A stretch of 64,000 bases of DNA from Phytoactinopolyspora halophila (GTDB lineage: Bacteria; Actinomycetota; Actinomycetes; Jiangellales; Jiangellaceae). The notes under the pieces are model-generated. The model was not told the origin of the DNA and did not search any database. It saw only the letters and a program-made list of their open reading frames with translations. The number at the start of each line of letters is the position of its first letter. Within the stretch, counting starts at the first letter, position 1. The stretch covers positions 124,001-188,000 of the forward strand of contig NZ_QMIG01000003.1 in the NCBI RefSeq assembly GCF_003287285.1, in the 5' to 3' direction. Shown piece after piece: positions 1 through 9,559 of the stretch. Position numbers and translations under genes: made by a program.

Positions 1-1
1 C

Positions 2-1135
2 GACGGGCCGTACTCGGACATGGCGCGCACCGCGCTGGCCGACATCGAGGTGCTGACCTTTCCCAACGGCGCGGCCGTCGCCGCGGGCAGCCCGTACTGG
101 CGCTTCGTCTGGCCGCGCGACACCGGCTTCATGGCGGTCGCTCTCAGCCTGACCGGCCGGACGCGGGAAGCCCGGCGGCTGCTGGACTACGTGGCCCGGA
201 TGCAGGAGGACGACGGCGGCTGGCAGGCACGCTACCTGCCCGACGGCTCCGGTGACGTGCCGGACGGGCGTGGCCGGCAGCTCGACGGCATCGGCTGGAC
301 CCTGTGGGCCACCTGGTTCTGGCAGCGCACCACCGGGGACGAGCTGGGGGATCTGGGGGAGATGGCCGAGGCCGCCACCCGGGCGGCGCTAGACGCGCTC
401 GACCCGGCAACCCACCTGCCCACGGCGTCGCAAGACTACTGGGAGATGGACGTCGACGAGGTCACGCTCGGCACGGCGGCGCCGCTGCTCCTGGGGCTGC
501 GCTGTGCACACGACCTGCTGCTCGACGCCGGCGCCAGTCCAGATGCCGGGGATGCCGCCGACACGGCGGGTCGTCATCGGACCGCGCGAGCCGACCTGGC
601 CGCGCGGGCGGCACGGGCCGCGTCCGGGCTCGACACCGCCATCCACACCGGGTTCGGAGCACACGGCTACCGCCGCCGGTTCAGCGGCTCCGGCGGGTAT
701 GACGCCTCGGTCGCGTTCCTGCTCCCGCCGTTCGCCCCGCTCACGCGACGAGATCCGGGCGGCGTCGCCGACGCCTGGCGGCGAGCGGTCGAGGCCACGA
801 CGGTCGCCAACGGAGGTGTCCGGCCGGGGGAGGAGTGGACGGATCTGATGACGGCGTGGACGCCGCAGGTCTCGCTGCACGCGCTCGCGGCGGCCGGGCT
901 TGGCGACACGGCCCTGGCGCATCGGCTGCTGAGCTGGCTCGATGTCCGGCGCACCGGGCTGGGCTCGCTGCCCGAGAAGGTCACCGAGGCAGGACGGCCG
1001 GCCGCGGTCGCCCCGCTCGGCTTGACCGGGGCGACCGTGCTGATCGCACTGGCCGTGCTGGAGGGCACCACGCTGCCCGTGCCCGGGCACGGGCGAGACG
1101 GTACCGAGGGAGGTGTGAGGTATGACCCGTGGTGA
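2..1135 (+). CDS. GH15-like glucoamylase-family protein, 5' end outside window
   Basis: The reading frame is open to the first base, so the N-terminus is probably missing; the ATG at 20 is just an internal candidate. The visible part resembles the alpha/alpha-barrel of glycoside hydrolase family 15 (glucoamylase/trehalase-like): an FVWPRDTGF segment near the start, which is typical of the substrate pocket, then repeated helical stretches and a late GEEWTDLMTAW segment that may carry an active-site acid. Its last 14 bases overlap the ABC ATPase gene, so it belongs to the sugar-import operon and likely cleaves an imported or extracellular oligosaccharide. The exact substrate cannot be read from the sequence. 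Confidence 0.7.
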   Translation, partial: DGPYSDMARTALADIEVLTFPNGAAVAAGSPYWRFVWPRDTGFMAVALSLTGRTREARRLLDYVARMQEDDGGWQARYLPDGSGDVPDGRGRQLDGIGWTLWATWFWQRTTGDELGDLGEMAEAATRAALDALDPATHLPTASQDYWEMDVDEVTLGTAAPLLLGLRCAHDLLLDAGASPDAGDAADTAGRHRTARADLAARAARAASGLDTAIHTGFGAHGYRRRFSGSGGYDASVAFLLPPFAPLTRRDPGGVADAWRRAVEATTVANGGVRPGEEWTDLMTAWTPQVSLHALAAAGLGDTALAHRLLSWLDVRRTGLGSLPEKVTEAGRPAAVAPLGLTGATVLIALAVLEGTTLPVPGHGRDGTEGGVRYDPW

Positions 1136-2303
1136 ATCCGCCGGGGTCCGGTATCGGGGCGTCTCCAAGTGGTACGGCGATGTCCATGCCGTCAAGGAGA
1201 TCGACCTCGACGTGGCCGACGGCGAATTCCTCGTCCTCGTCGGGCCGTCCGGGTGCGGCAAGTCGACGCTGCTGCGGATGACCGCCGGGCTCGAAGACAT
1301 CAGCGGCGGCACGCTGGAGCTCGGTGGCCAGGTGGTCAACGACGTCGACGCCGCCCAGCGCGACGTCGCCATGGTCTTTCAAAGCTATGCGCTCTACCCG
1401 CATCGCACGGTCCGCGGCAACCTGGCGTACGCGTTGCGGTTGCGGCGCATGCCCAAGCAGGAGATCGCCGCGCGGGTCGATGCGGTCGCCGAGATGCTGG
1501 ACATCCAGGAGCTCCTCGATCGCCGGCCCGGCCAGCTGTCCGGTGGGCAGGCGCAGCGGGTCGCGCTGGGTCGGGCGATCATCCGCCAGCCCACGGTCTT
1601 CCTCATGGACGAGCCGCTGTCCAACCTGGACGCGAAGCTGCGGGTGCAGATGCGGGCCGAGCTCATCAGGTTGCATCGCGAGGTGCAGACCACCACCGTG
1701 TTCGTCACGCACGATCAGGTCGAGGCCATGACGATGGGCCACCGGATCGCGGTACTCGACCACGGCGTCCTGCAACAGGTCGGTCCACCGCGCGACGTCT
1801 ACGAGCGCCCGGCCAACCTGTTCGTCGCCGGATTCCTCGGCGCACCCCCGATGAACCTCGTCGAGGCCGAGCTGATCTCGGACGGCGGTGTATCGCACGT
1901 ACGTGCGGACGGCGTGTGGGCGCCGGTACCGCCGGCCGTGGAGGCGGGGCTCGACCAGGTTCATCGGGGGCGCACCGAGCGGACCGTGGCTCTCGGGGTG
2001 CGACCCGAGCAGCTGGAGGTGGTCGCGAGCGACACGGCTGGCCAGCAGCCCGATGACGCGGCAACCGGAGACGTGATCATCCAGGGTACGGTCGACGTCG
2101 TCGAGCTGCTGGGCGGCGAGTCCTACCTGCACATCATCACCGGGACGCAACGGTTCACCGCGAAGGTCCCGTCGTCCATGAGCTTCGACCCGGGCGCGCG
2201 CATCACATTGCGCGCGAACTCCGATGCGGCCCATTACTTTGACCTGGAGTCCGGGATCCGGCTGGACTCCGCCCTCGACCGTCCGGCGCTCGGAGCGGTA
2301 TGA
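1122..2303 (+). CDS. Carbohydrate ABC transporter ATP-binding protein (MsmK/UgpC type)
   Basis: This is a 393-residue ATPase of the sugar-importer class. It shows Walker A GPSGCGKST (about residue 45), the Q-loop, signature LSGGQAQRVALGRA, Walker B VFLMDEPLSNLD, and a switch histidine in VFVTHDQVEAMT. A C-terminal TOBE-like regulatory domain of about 150 residues follows, as in MalK, UgpC and MsiK. It energises the two permeases encoded directly downstream (4-base ATGA overlap). It is the only importer-type ATPase in the window. MsiK-like proteins often serve several importers, so it could also power the ATPase-less NgcEFG-like system at 56132-59577; that part is inference. Confidence 0.93.
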   Translation: MTRGESAGVRYRGVSKWYGDVHAVKEIDLDVADGEFLVLVGPSGCGKSTLLRMTAGLEDISGGTLELGGQVVNDVDAAQRDVAMVFQSYALYPHRTVRGNLAYALRLRRMPKQEIAARVDAVAEMLDIQELLDRRPGQLSGGQAQRVALGRAIIRQPTVFLMDEPLSNLDAKLRVQMRAELIRLHREVQTTTVFVTHDQVEAMTMGHRIAVLDHGVLQQVGPPRDVYERPANLFVAGFLGAPPMNLVEAELISDGGVSHVRADGVWAPVPPAVEAGLDQVHRGRTERTVALGVRPEQLEVVASDTAGQQPDDAATGDVIIQGTVDVVELLGGESYLHIITGTQRFTAKVPSSMSFDPGARITLRANSDAAHYFDLESGIRLDSALDRPALGAV

Positions 2304-3193
2304 AGGCGCGGCTGGCCTCCATGCGGTGGGGCAGGCGCCGCACGCTCGTGGCAATCGGGCTGCTCGCCATCCCGCTCGCCGGCGTGCTCGTCTTCCGCAT
2401 CATGCCGGCCATCGCATCGTTCGCGCTGTCGTTCACCGAGTGGAACCTGATCGCACCACCCGAGTTCGTGGGCCTGTCCAACTTCGAGGAACTGGTCGGT
2501 GATCCCACGTTCTGGCAGGCGCTGTGGAACACGATCTACTACGTCGGAGGTGCGGTGCCGGGCATCGTCGGCGTGTCCCTGGCACTGGCGCTGATCCTCA
2601 ACCGGGGCATCCGGGGCATCAAGATCTTCCGGACGGTCTACTTCCTGCCGGTGGTCTCGTCCATGGTGGCCGTCGGCATCATGTGGCGCTGGATGTTCAA
2701 CGCCCAGTATGGGCTGGTCAACGCCGGTCTCGGGTTCCTGGGCATCGAGCCGATCAACTGGCTGGGATCGCAGACGTGGGCGATGCCGGCGCTCATCGTC
2801 GTGACGGTGTGGCGGGAGATCGGCTTCTACATGATCATCTTTCTGGCGGCCTTGCAGGGCGTGCCGCGTCACCTCGTCGAGGCGGCCCGTCTCGACGGTG
2901 CCGGGCCGTGGCAGCGCTTCTGGGGCGTGACCTTTCCGATGATCTCGCCCGTGACCTTCTTCGTCAGCATCATGGCGATGATCAACACGTTCCAGGCCTT
3001 CGAATACATGTACGTGATGACCGAGGGCGGGCCGCGCGACAGCACCCTCACGCTCGTCTACTACCTGTACTTGCAGGGCTTCGAGTACTTCCGGACCGGC
3101 TACGCGTCGGCCATCGCCCTCGTCCTGTTCACGATCATCCTGGTGATCACCATCGTCCAGTGGAAGATCGGAGAGCGCCGTGTCGTCTACTGA
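2300..3193 (+). CDS. Carbohydrate ABC transporter permease (MalF/UgpA type)
   Basis: This 297-residue inner-membrane protein has six predicted membrane segments. The cytoplasmic EAA loop reads EAARLDGAGPWQRFWGVTFP near residue 193, the site that docks on the ATPase. The start ATG overlaps the ATPase stop (ATGA), and the 3' end overlaps the next permease by 14 bases, so the two permeases are translationally coupled. It forms half of the transmembrane channel of a CUT1-class sugar importer. Confidence 0.93.
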   Translation: MKARLASMRWGRRRTLVAIGLLAIPLAGVLVFRIMPAIASFALSFTEWNLIAPPEFVGLSNFEELVGDPTFWQALWNTIYYVGGAVPGIVGVSLALALILNRGIRGIKIFRTVYFLPVVSSMVAVGIMWRWMFNAQYGLVNAGLGFLGIEPINWLGSQTWAMPALIVVTVWREIGFYMIIFLAALQGVPRHLVEAARLDGAGPWQRFWGVTFPMISPVTFFVSIMAMINTFQAFEYMYVMTEGGPRDSTLTLVYYLYLQGFEYFRTGYASAIALVLFTIILVITIVQWKIGERRVVY

Positions 3194-4199
3194 GACCTCC
3201 ACCGGCGACACGCCGGCCCACGAACCCTCTCCGCACGCCCCGCAGGGCGCTGGCTCCCAGCGGCATCTCGTGCAGCCCTTGCGCGTTGCCGCCGACGGCG
3301 TGCACCACGCCAGCGGTGCCGAACGCGTCGCGGGGATGGAACCACCGCCACAGGCGCGGGTCTCGCACATGCAGCGGCATCTCGGATGGATGGGCAAACC
3401 GCTGTACTACGCCACACTGATCTTCGGTGCGGCGATGATGGTCGTCCCGTTCCTCTGGATGTTCTCCACGTCGCTGAAGGTGGAAAGCGACGTCTTCCAG
3501 TTCCCACCCGAGTGGCTCCCCGATCCGGCCCGGCCGGAGAACTACCCGGACGCGTTGACCATCGCGCCATTCGCCCGGTACCTGGCCAACTCGGCCTTCG
3601 TCACGATCACCGACACGGTGTTCTCGCTGACCGTCTGCGCGATGGCCGGATATGCCTTCGCCCGGTTTCACTTCCGGTTCCGCAACACCATCTTCATCGC
3701 CGTGCTCGCCACGATGATGGTGCCCGTTCATGTGGAGCTCATCCCGCAGTTCATCCTCATGCGCGGGCTGGGATGGATCGACACGTTCCAGGCGCTGATC
3801 GTGCCGTCGATCTTCTGGCCGTTCGGGATCTTCCTGCTGCGGCAGTTCTTCATGACGGTGCCCAAAGAGCTGGAAGACGCGGCACGCATGGACGGCGCCG
3901 GGCATCTGCGCATCCTGTTCGGGCTGATGGTTCCGCTCTCGCTGCCAGCCATGGCGGCGCTGGGCATCTTCAAGTTCATGTTCACCTGGAACTCCCTGAT
4001 CGCGCCGCTGATCTTTCTCACCTCACGCGAGAAATTCACCGTCACCCTCGGGCTGGCCACCTTCCAGGGCCAATACGAGACGCAATGGGCCTTGCTGATG
4101 GCAGCGACGGTCGTCGCCCTCGTTCCCATCATCACCGTCTTCCTCATCGGTCAGCGCTACTTCATCCAGGGTGTGGCGCTGTCCGGGTTGAAACGTTAA
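3180..4199 (+). CDS. Carbohydrate ABC transporter permease (MalG/UgpE type) with long N-terminal tail
   Basis: This is the second permease of the importer (339 residues). Six membrane helices begin at about residue 75, and the EAA loop reads EDAARMDGAGHLRILFGLMVP. The first 65-70 residues are polar and rich in Pro, Ser and His, so the protein is about 60 residues longer than a usual MalG-type subunit. The GTG start at 3180 keeps the overlap with the upstream permease; an internal ATG at 3369 would give a normal length but no coupling. The tail may be real and cytoplasmic, or the start may be misplaced. Confidence 0.9.
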   Translation: MSSTETSTGDTPAHEPSPHAPQGAGSQRHLVQPLRVAADGVHHASGAERVAGMEPPPQARVSHMQRHLGWMGKPLYYATLIFGAAMMVVPFLWMFSTSLKVESDVFQFPPEWLPDPARPENYPDALTIAPFARYLANSAFVTITDTVFSLTVCAMAGYAFARFHFRFRNTIFIAVLATMMVPVHVELIPQFILMRGLGWIDTFQALIVPSIFWPFGIFLLRQFFMTVPKELEDAARMDGAGHLRILFGLMVPLSLPAMAALGIFKFMFTWNSLIAPLIFLTSREKFTVTLGLATFQGQYETQWALLMAATVVALVPIITVFLIGQRYFIQGVALSGLKR

Positions 4200-4242
4200 C
4201 CACCCGACAGATCGCCCCGACACCTTTTTGCGGAGGAGTCAG

Positions 4243-5562
4243 ATGAGGTACCACACCCGTGGCGGCACCGCCACATCCCCGAGAACGACCCGCCCGGCCA
4301 TGGCGCGGGCGGCCGCGCTCGTCGCCGGGTCCGTCCTGCTCCTCGCCGCCTGCGGCGACGGCGACGACGGCGCCGGCTCCGGCAGCGACGGGCCGGTGAA
4401 CCTCGTGTTCACCAGCTGGTTCGCCGATCAGGAACTCGAGGTCGCCGACGAGCTGATCGCGGAGTTCGAGGAGGAGAACCCGCACATCACGGTGGACCAT
4501 CAGATCATCCCCTGGGATGACTACTCGACCACACTGCAGACGCGCATCGCCGGGGGAGAGGTGCCCGACGTGATGTTCCTCAGCCAGCTGTGGTACCAGG
4601 GCTTCGCCGACATCGGCGCCATCGGCGAGATCGGCTCGGCGGCCAGTTCCGACGCCGAGTTCGATCTGGACGACTTCAATCCGGACCTGCTCGACAGCGG
4701 CTACTACAAAGACGAGCTGCACTGGATTCCCTATGGCATCGACATGCAAGTGCTGTTCTACAACGCCGACATGTTCGACGAGGCCGGCCTGGACTATCCC
4801 GACGAGTCGTGGACCTGGGAGGATCTCCGCTCGGCCGCCGACGAGCTCACGGTCGGGGACGGCGATCGGGTGGAACAATACGGCCTGATCGCGCAGAACG
4901 ACTTCGGCTCCGGATGGAACTGGATCTGGCAGAACGGCGGCCAGGTGCTCAACGACGACGCCACGGGCGGCGCGATGTCCAGCCCAGAGACGCGGGAAGC
5001 GCTGAGCTTCTTCAACGAGATGATCAACGAGGACGGCTCCGTCCCCGGCCCGGACGTCATCTCCGACCTCGGCTACACCACGGCGTTCACCGGTGAGAAC
5101 GCGGCCATGGGCATCTACGGGCACTACCTGATTCCCACGCTCGAGGACGAGGCGGACTTCGAATGGGGCACCACCGTGCTCCCTGCGGGACCGGTCAGCC
5201 GCGATTCGTTCGCCTCCGGAGCGGGATACACCATGTCGGCGCAGACCGAACACCCGGAGGAGGCGTGGGCGCTGATCTCGCACATGGCCAGCGCCGACGG
5301 CATGAGCCAGTTCATGGAGCTCGGATCGATCACACCGTCGCGCACGTCGCTGTACGAGAGCGAGGAGTTCGTCAGCCGGGAAGCCAGCGAGGCCTTCACC
5401 GCCCAGGCCGAGCACCTCACCCCGCTGCCGATCGCCCCAGAATGGAACGAGTACTACGACACGATCCAGTCCGAGCTCGAGGCGGTCTACCGGGGAGACG
5501 TCGAACTTGAGGAGGCCACCTCGGTGATCGACGAGCGCATCGGCGAGATCCTGGGCGAGTGA
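4243..5562 (+). CDS. Carbohydrate-binding lipoprotein of ABC importer
   Basis: This is a family 1 extracellular solute-binding protein of 439 residues. The ATG at 4243 follows a GGAGGAG ribosome site at 4232-4238, which rules out the in-frame TTG at 4228. The signal peptide ends in the lipobox LLAAC, followed by an acidic Gly/Asp/Ser spacer, so the mature protein is anchored outside the membrane through a lipid-modified Cys. The mature part has the two-lobe pattern of sugar binders (for example ITVDHQIIPWDDY, DVMFLSQLWYQGFADIG). It delivers sugar to the permeases encoded upstream. Its stop overlaps the oxidoreductase start (TGATG). Confidence 0.93.
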   Translation: MRYHTRGGTATSPRTTRPAMARAAALVAGSVLLLAACGDGDDGAGSGSDGPVNLVFTSWFADQELEVADELIAEFEEENPHITVDHQIIPWDDYSTTLQTRIAGGEVPDVMFLSQLWYQGFADIGAIGEIGSAASSDAEFDLDDFNPDLLDSGYYKDELHWIPYGIDMQVLFYNADMFDEAGLDYPDESWTWEDLRSAADELTVGDGDRVEQYGLIAQNDFGSGWNWIWQNGGQVLNDDATGGAMSSPETREALSFFNEMINEDGSVPGPDVISDLGYTTAFTGENAAMGIYGHYLIPTLEDEADFEWGTTVLPAGPVSRDSFASGAGYTMSAQTEHPEEAWALISHMASADGMSQFMELGSITPSRTSLYESEEFVSREASEAFTAQAEHLTPLPIAPEWNEYYDTIQSELEAVYRGDVELEEATSVIDERIGEILGE

Positions 5563-7025
5563 TGCCACCTATGCAGAACACCACCGGCACGCCGGTCCGC
5601 CTGCTCATCCTGGGAGCGGGCGGACGCGGCGCGCACGCCTACGGGACATGGTGCCGCTCCAACCCGGAGCTGGCACGGGTCGTGGCAGTGGCCGATCCGG
5701 ACACGGAGCGGCGCACGGCGCTCGCCAAGGAGCACGCCATACCCGAGGCACACCAGTACGGTTCCTGGCAGGAGGCACTCGCCGAGCCGGGTCCGTGGGA
5801 TGCCGTGCTGGTCGCCACGCCGGACCGGCTGCACGTGGATCCGGCGCTGCGAGCCCTCGACCTTGGCTACGACGTCTTGCTGGAAAAGCCAATCGCGCCC
5901 ACCCTCGACGAGTTGCACCGGATCGCGGCAGCCACGACCGGCGCCACCGACCATGGACGGGTGCCCCACGAGCAGGCGCGACCCGCCGGCTCCTCCGACG
6001 ATGCTGCCGGGAATGCCACCAGGGGGGCCCACATCACGGTCGGGCACGTTCTCCGATACACACCCTTCTTCCAGACGGTGAAGCGGCTGCTGGACGACGG
6101 GGAGATCGGCGAGTTGCAGACCGTGCAGTGGGCCGAGAACATCGGGTACTGGCACTTCGCCCACAGCTTCGTGCGGGGCAACTGGCGCAACGAATCGCTG
6201 TCCAGCCCGATGATCCTCGCCAAGGCCTGCCACGACCTCGACCTGCTGCGGTGGCTGGTCGGCCAGCCCACGGAGCGGGTCTCGTCGTCCGGCGCGCTCA
6301 CCCATTTCCGGCATGATCGAGCACCCGAGGGCTCGACCGAGCGGTGCATCGACGGGTGCGCCGTGGCCGACACCTGCCCGTACAACGCCGTCCGTTTCTA
6401 CACCGAGGATCTCGCCGACGTGCACGGGCCACCGGTGACGGCGATGACCCTCGACACGTCGCGCGCTGCCCGCCTGCACGCGCTGCGGACCACGAACTAC
6501 GGGCGGTGCGTCTACCGCATGGACAACGACGTGGTGGATCAGCAGAGCGTCATCCTGGAGTTCGCGGGCGGCGTGACAGCGTCGCTGCTGGTCACAGCGT
6601 TCTCGGCGGATGTGACACGCACGTTCCGGCTGCTCGGCAGCCACGGCGAGATCAGCGGCGACCTGCGGCTCAACGAGTTGACGGTAACGCGGTGGCGGGA
6701 CGTGGCGCCGGGTGTGGGCCACGATTCCACACGGGGCGAATCATCCAGTTCGGCCAGCCGCAACGTTCCGATCGTCGCAGGTCCGGGCCCAGATGGCGAC
6801 GATGACGCGAGCGAGGCGTTTCGGGGGCATGCCGGCGGTGACGCCGGCCTGATGGCGGCCTTCGTCGACCGGGTGCGCCAGCGCCTGCACGGCCTGCCCG
6901 CGCCCGAGGCCCTGACGTCGCTGGACGAGAGCCTGGAGAGCCATCTCGTAGCCTTTGCGGCCGAAGAATCCCGGCACACCGGACAGGCGGTCCGCCCGGA
7001 CAGCATGCTCGCCCGCACACCCTGA
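5562..7025 (+). CDS. Gfo/Idh/MocA family NAD(P)-dependent oxidoreductase
   Basis: This oxidoreductase is 487 residues long. The N-terminal Rossmann domain has LILGAGGRGAHAYG and continues to the family EKPIAPTLDE motif (LLEKP) that positions the substrate and nicotinamide. The C-terminal alpha/beta domain carries KACHDLDLLRWLVG and a small cysteine cluster, CIDGCAVADTCPYNAVRFY. The gene overlaps the binding-protein stop and ends the operon. It probably oxidises or reduces the imported sugar, sugar acid or cyclitol; the exact substrate is unknown. GTG at 5559 is an alternative start. Confidence 0.9.
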   Translation: MPPMQNTTGTPVRLLILGAGGRGAHAYGTWCRSNPELARVVAVADPDTERRTALAKEHAIPEAHQYGSWQEALAEPGPWDAVLVATPDRLHVDPALRALDLGYDVLLEKPIAPTLDELHRIAAATTGATDHGRVPHEQARPAGSSDDAAGNATRGAHITVGHVLRYTPFFQTVKRLLDDGEIGELQTVQWAENIGYWHFAHSFVRGNWRNESLSSPMILAKACHDLDLLRWLVGQPTERVSSSGALTHFRHDRAPEGSTERCIDGCAVADTCPYNAVRFYTEDLADVHGPPVTAMTLDTSRAARLHALRTTNYGRCVYRMDNDVVDQQSVILEFAGGVTASLLVTAFSADVTRTFRLLGSHGEISGDLRLNELTVTRWRDVAPGVGHDSTRGESSSSASRNVPIVAGPGPDGDDDASEAFRGHAGGDAGLMAAFVDRVRQRLHGLPAPEALTSLDESLESHLVAFAAEESRHTGQAVRPDSMLARTP

Positions 7026-7119
7026 ATCGCGCCGGGCGAAGACGAAGAGAACCGACATTTTCCAGGCTATGGCCTCGATAATATCGGCTCTTTAGCCAAT
7101 CGCACGGGTCCGAAGCGAC
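7026..7119. terminator. Convergent intergenic region with weak dyad
   Basis: The genes on both sides end here. An imperfect inverted repeat pairs AAGAGAACCGA (7045-7055) with TCGGCTCTTT (7084-7093), with a two-base bulge, and a GATAATATC palindrome lies beside it. It may terminate both transcripts. No run of T follows. Confidence 0.3.
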
Positions 7120-9483
7120 CTAGGCCAGGCTCAGTCCGTGTAGTACGCCGTCCTGGTCACCGACGATCAGCATGTCGCCCGTCACCACCGGCGTGCTGTA
7201 ACAGTTGGCCGTCGCGGTCAGTTGCAGCCGCTCGGTCACCTCGCCACTGTCGAGATCGACGGCAACCAGCTGACCCGTCGTGCCGTGCACCCACGCCACG
7301 CCCTCGTGGACAGCTGCGCCCGTGTTGAGCGCACGCACGCCGATGTTCGTCGTCCAATGGGACGCGCCGGTGCGGGGATCGATCACGGAGACCGTGCGGG
7401 CCCAGTCGTCGATGACGAGCAGCCGCGTGTCGTCCAACAGCGTCTTCGGGGCGAAGATGTAGGAGCCGGAAATCGACCAGCGCTCGACGCCGGTTTCGAC
7501 ATCGAGAGCGAAGGCGTCCGTCACGGTGGACACCAGCACCTGCCCTCCGGGAAGGACCTCAAGGTTGTCGTACCACGGCCCGTAGATCAGCTGGCGGTAC
7601 GACTCGCTCCGCGTGTTGGTGCGAAACGACCACACGACCTCGCCGGTCGAGGCGTCATACGCGTACGCATACGCATTCCCACCGCCGGTGTAGACGCGCT
7701 GACCGTCGGCCGCGGCCCTGCCGACGAACATGCCCTGCTCACCGGTGGACCACAAGCCCGCGCCCGTCACGGCGTCGACGGCATGTACCGTCTCGCCGGC
7801 GCCGACGACGATCACGGGCTCGCCCTCCACGTGGGTCAGCAGCGGGCTGCCGGTGACCGGATCTCCGGCGTCGTAGGCGAACCGGGTCTCGCCGGTGTCC
7901 GCGTCGAGTGCGTAGAGGCGGTGATCGACAGATGGGACGTAGACCGTGGCTCCGTCGTCGGCGAACACTGGCCGGCCCGTCACCGCCCCCACGTCCCGGC
8001 TCCACCGCTCGTCCAGCCCGGAGCTCGTGGGATTCCCGGCGAGCACCGTGCCGGCCGTCGTCGTCGCAACCAGCAGGCCGTCATGCGCGGCCAGGCCGGC
8101 CTGCACCGGCGCGCCCAGTTCCACGCGCCAGCGGACCCGTTCGGCACCCGGGATGGTGTACCCGTGCGTCTCCTCGCACCAGACGTCGCCGTCACCGCTG
8201 ACCCGCACGGTCATGCGATGTGCGCCGGGAGGCAGATCCGAGATGTCGAACGCGCCGGAATACCGGCGACGGCGCGCGTCGGGGCGCAGCTCCGTCCAGT
8301 CTCCCGGATCCTTCATGGCGTACGTGTGCTGTGGATACAGCTGCGCGTGCACCGGTGAACCGGACGCGCGCGAACGCAGCCGCACCGACACCCGCAGGGT
8401 CTCGCGTTCGGGTTCGAGATCGACGGTCAACGGGCGCTGGTGCAACGCGATGCGCGGACCGCCCAAGGGAATGGTGCCGACCTCGCGGGTGACCGTCTCG
8501 CCGTCGGAGCTCGCGTCGGTGCCGTTCGCGCCACGGTCCGCATCCGGCTCCTCGGCGCCGTCCCGCGCGTGCTCGGGTATGCGCGGGCGAGTGCGGGGCG
8601 TTGCCCCCGATGAGCCGTCGTCGGCGCGGCGCACCTCGGAGACCCGAAGGGCCGGACCATCGGTGCCGGTGACGTGCTCCAGCCAGTAGTACAGCGGCGC
8701 GTTCAGCGTGCCGTTGACGGCCAGCTGGGTGATGCCGTTGAACCGGTGCAGCTGCTCGTAATGGATGTGCCCGGCGAACCAGGCACGCACGTTGTAGTCG
8801 TAGAGGATCTCCAGCAACCGTTCCTGATCGCTCAGGTAGTAGTTGTCGAATCCGATGGGGAAGTGGCACATCAGGATGACCGGCGTGCCGTCCGGCGCCT
8901 GGTCAAGCTGATCGATCAGCCATTCCATGCCGTGCTCGCCGATCCCGCCGCCTTCCTGGAACAGGTGGCTCGGGTCGATCGTGACGAACCGGATCCCCGC
9001 GGCGTCGAACGCGTAGCGGGTATCGCCGAGCAGTTCGCGATACCGTTCCCGGGCGGTGGCGTCCCAGCGCCAGTCGTGATTCCCGGGTACGTGGCGCACC
9101 CGGGAAAAGAGGTCGTCGGGGATGGTGCTCAGATACGCCTCGTACTCCTCGACCGAGCCGTAGTCCATGATGTCGCCGACGTGGCACACCGCAGCGGCGT
9201 CGCGTGCGGCGATGTGCTCGTACACCCAGCTGACCCATTCCGCGCGCTGGGGCACGGTCACGCCCACGTGGGTGTCGCCGAGCAGCGCGAACCCGGAAGG
9301 TCGCGGTTGTGCCGACGCGACGCCGGAACCACCCACGCTCCCGAGGGCGGTCGCGCCGACCGAGCCCGCCGCCATCGACAGCAGCGTCCGGCGATTCAGC
9401 CTGTACGGTTCCCGTGACGTGTGCTGTGACTCCGCTGTCTTGTGCTGTGACTCTGCTGTTGCCGGGTGATCAATCCCGTCCAT
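7120..9483 (-). CDS. Tat-exported metallophosphoesterase with PQQ-like beta-propeller
   Basis: This protein has 787 residues. The ATG at 9483 is preceded by a GAAGGAG site and is preferred to a start 22 codons upstream. A twin-arginine signal (NRRTLLSMAAG, residues 30-40) is followed by a calcineurin-like phosphoesterase domain. All its metal-ligand motifs are visible: GDTHVG, GDIMDYG, GNHDW, CHFPIG and GHIHYE. After a linker and a beta-sandwich segment, the C-terminal 300 residues hold PQQ-type propeller repeats (for example LYALDADTGETRFAYDAGDPVTGSPLL). Residues 9-22 contain a TAESQH duplication. It is likely an exported phosphodiesterase or nucleotidase; the substrate is unknown. Confidence 0.85.
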   Translation of the reverse strand: MDGIDHPATAESQHKTAESQHTSREPYRLNRRTLLSMAAGSVGATALGSVGGSGVASAQPRPSGFALLGDTHVGVTVPQRAEWVSWVYEHIAARDAAAVCHVGDIMDYGSVEEYEAYLSTIPDDLFSRVRHVPGNHDWRWDATARERYRELLGDTRYAFDAAGIRFVTIDPSHLFQEGGGIGEHGMEWLIDQLDQAPDGTPVILMCHFPIGFDNYYLSDQERLLEILYDYNVRAWFAGHIHYEQLHRFNGITQLAVNGTLNAPLYYWLEHVTGTDGPALRVSEVRRADDGSSGATPRTRPRIPEHARDGAEEPDADRGANGTDASSDGETVTREVGTIPLGGPRIALHQRPLTVDLEPERETLRVSVRLRSRASGSPVHAQLYPQHTYAMKDPGDWTELRPDARRRRYSGAFDISDLPPGAHRMTVRVSGDGDVWCEETHGYTIPGAERVRWRVELGAPVQAGLAAHDGLLVATTTAGTVLAGNPTSSGLDERWSRDVGAVTGRPVFADDGATVYVPSVDHRLYALDADTGETRFAYDAGDPVTGSPLLTHVEGEPVIVVGAGETVHAVDAVTGAGLWSTGEQGMFVGRAAADGQRVYTGGGNAYAYAYDASTGEVVWSFRTNTRSESYRQLIYGPWYDNLEVLPGGQVLVSTVTDAFALDVETGVERWSISGSYIFAPKTLLDDTRLLVIDDWARTVSVIDPRTGASHWTTNIGVRALNTGAAVHEGVAWVHGTTGQLVAVDLDSGEVTERLQLTATANCYSTPVVTGDMLIVGDQDGVLHGLSLA

Positions 9484-9500
9484 GGTGCTCCCTTCACCAA

Positions 9501-9559
9501 CCCGCTGATCATGAACACTCTTCGTTCTATGTAGTCGCTTACTGTTCATGATCAGCGGG
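9501..9559. repeat. Perfect 17-bp inverted repeat with GATCATGAAC core
   Basis: CCCGCTGATCATGAACA (9501-9517) is exactly complementary to TGTTCATGATCAGCGGG (9543-9559), with a 25-bp loop. The right arm lies in the 3' end of the PhyH gene and the left arm just ahead of the phosphoesterase start. It shares the 14-mer TGATCATGAACACT with the element at 16509-16565. It may act as a terminator/attenuator or as a dispersed palindromic repeat. Confidence 0.75.

Noticed and set aside
981-2354. A 457-codon minus-strand frame opposite the sugar ATPase
   Set aside because: It mirrors the codon periodicity of the strongly supported ATPase gene; no domain and no ribosome site.
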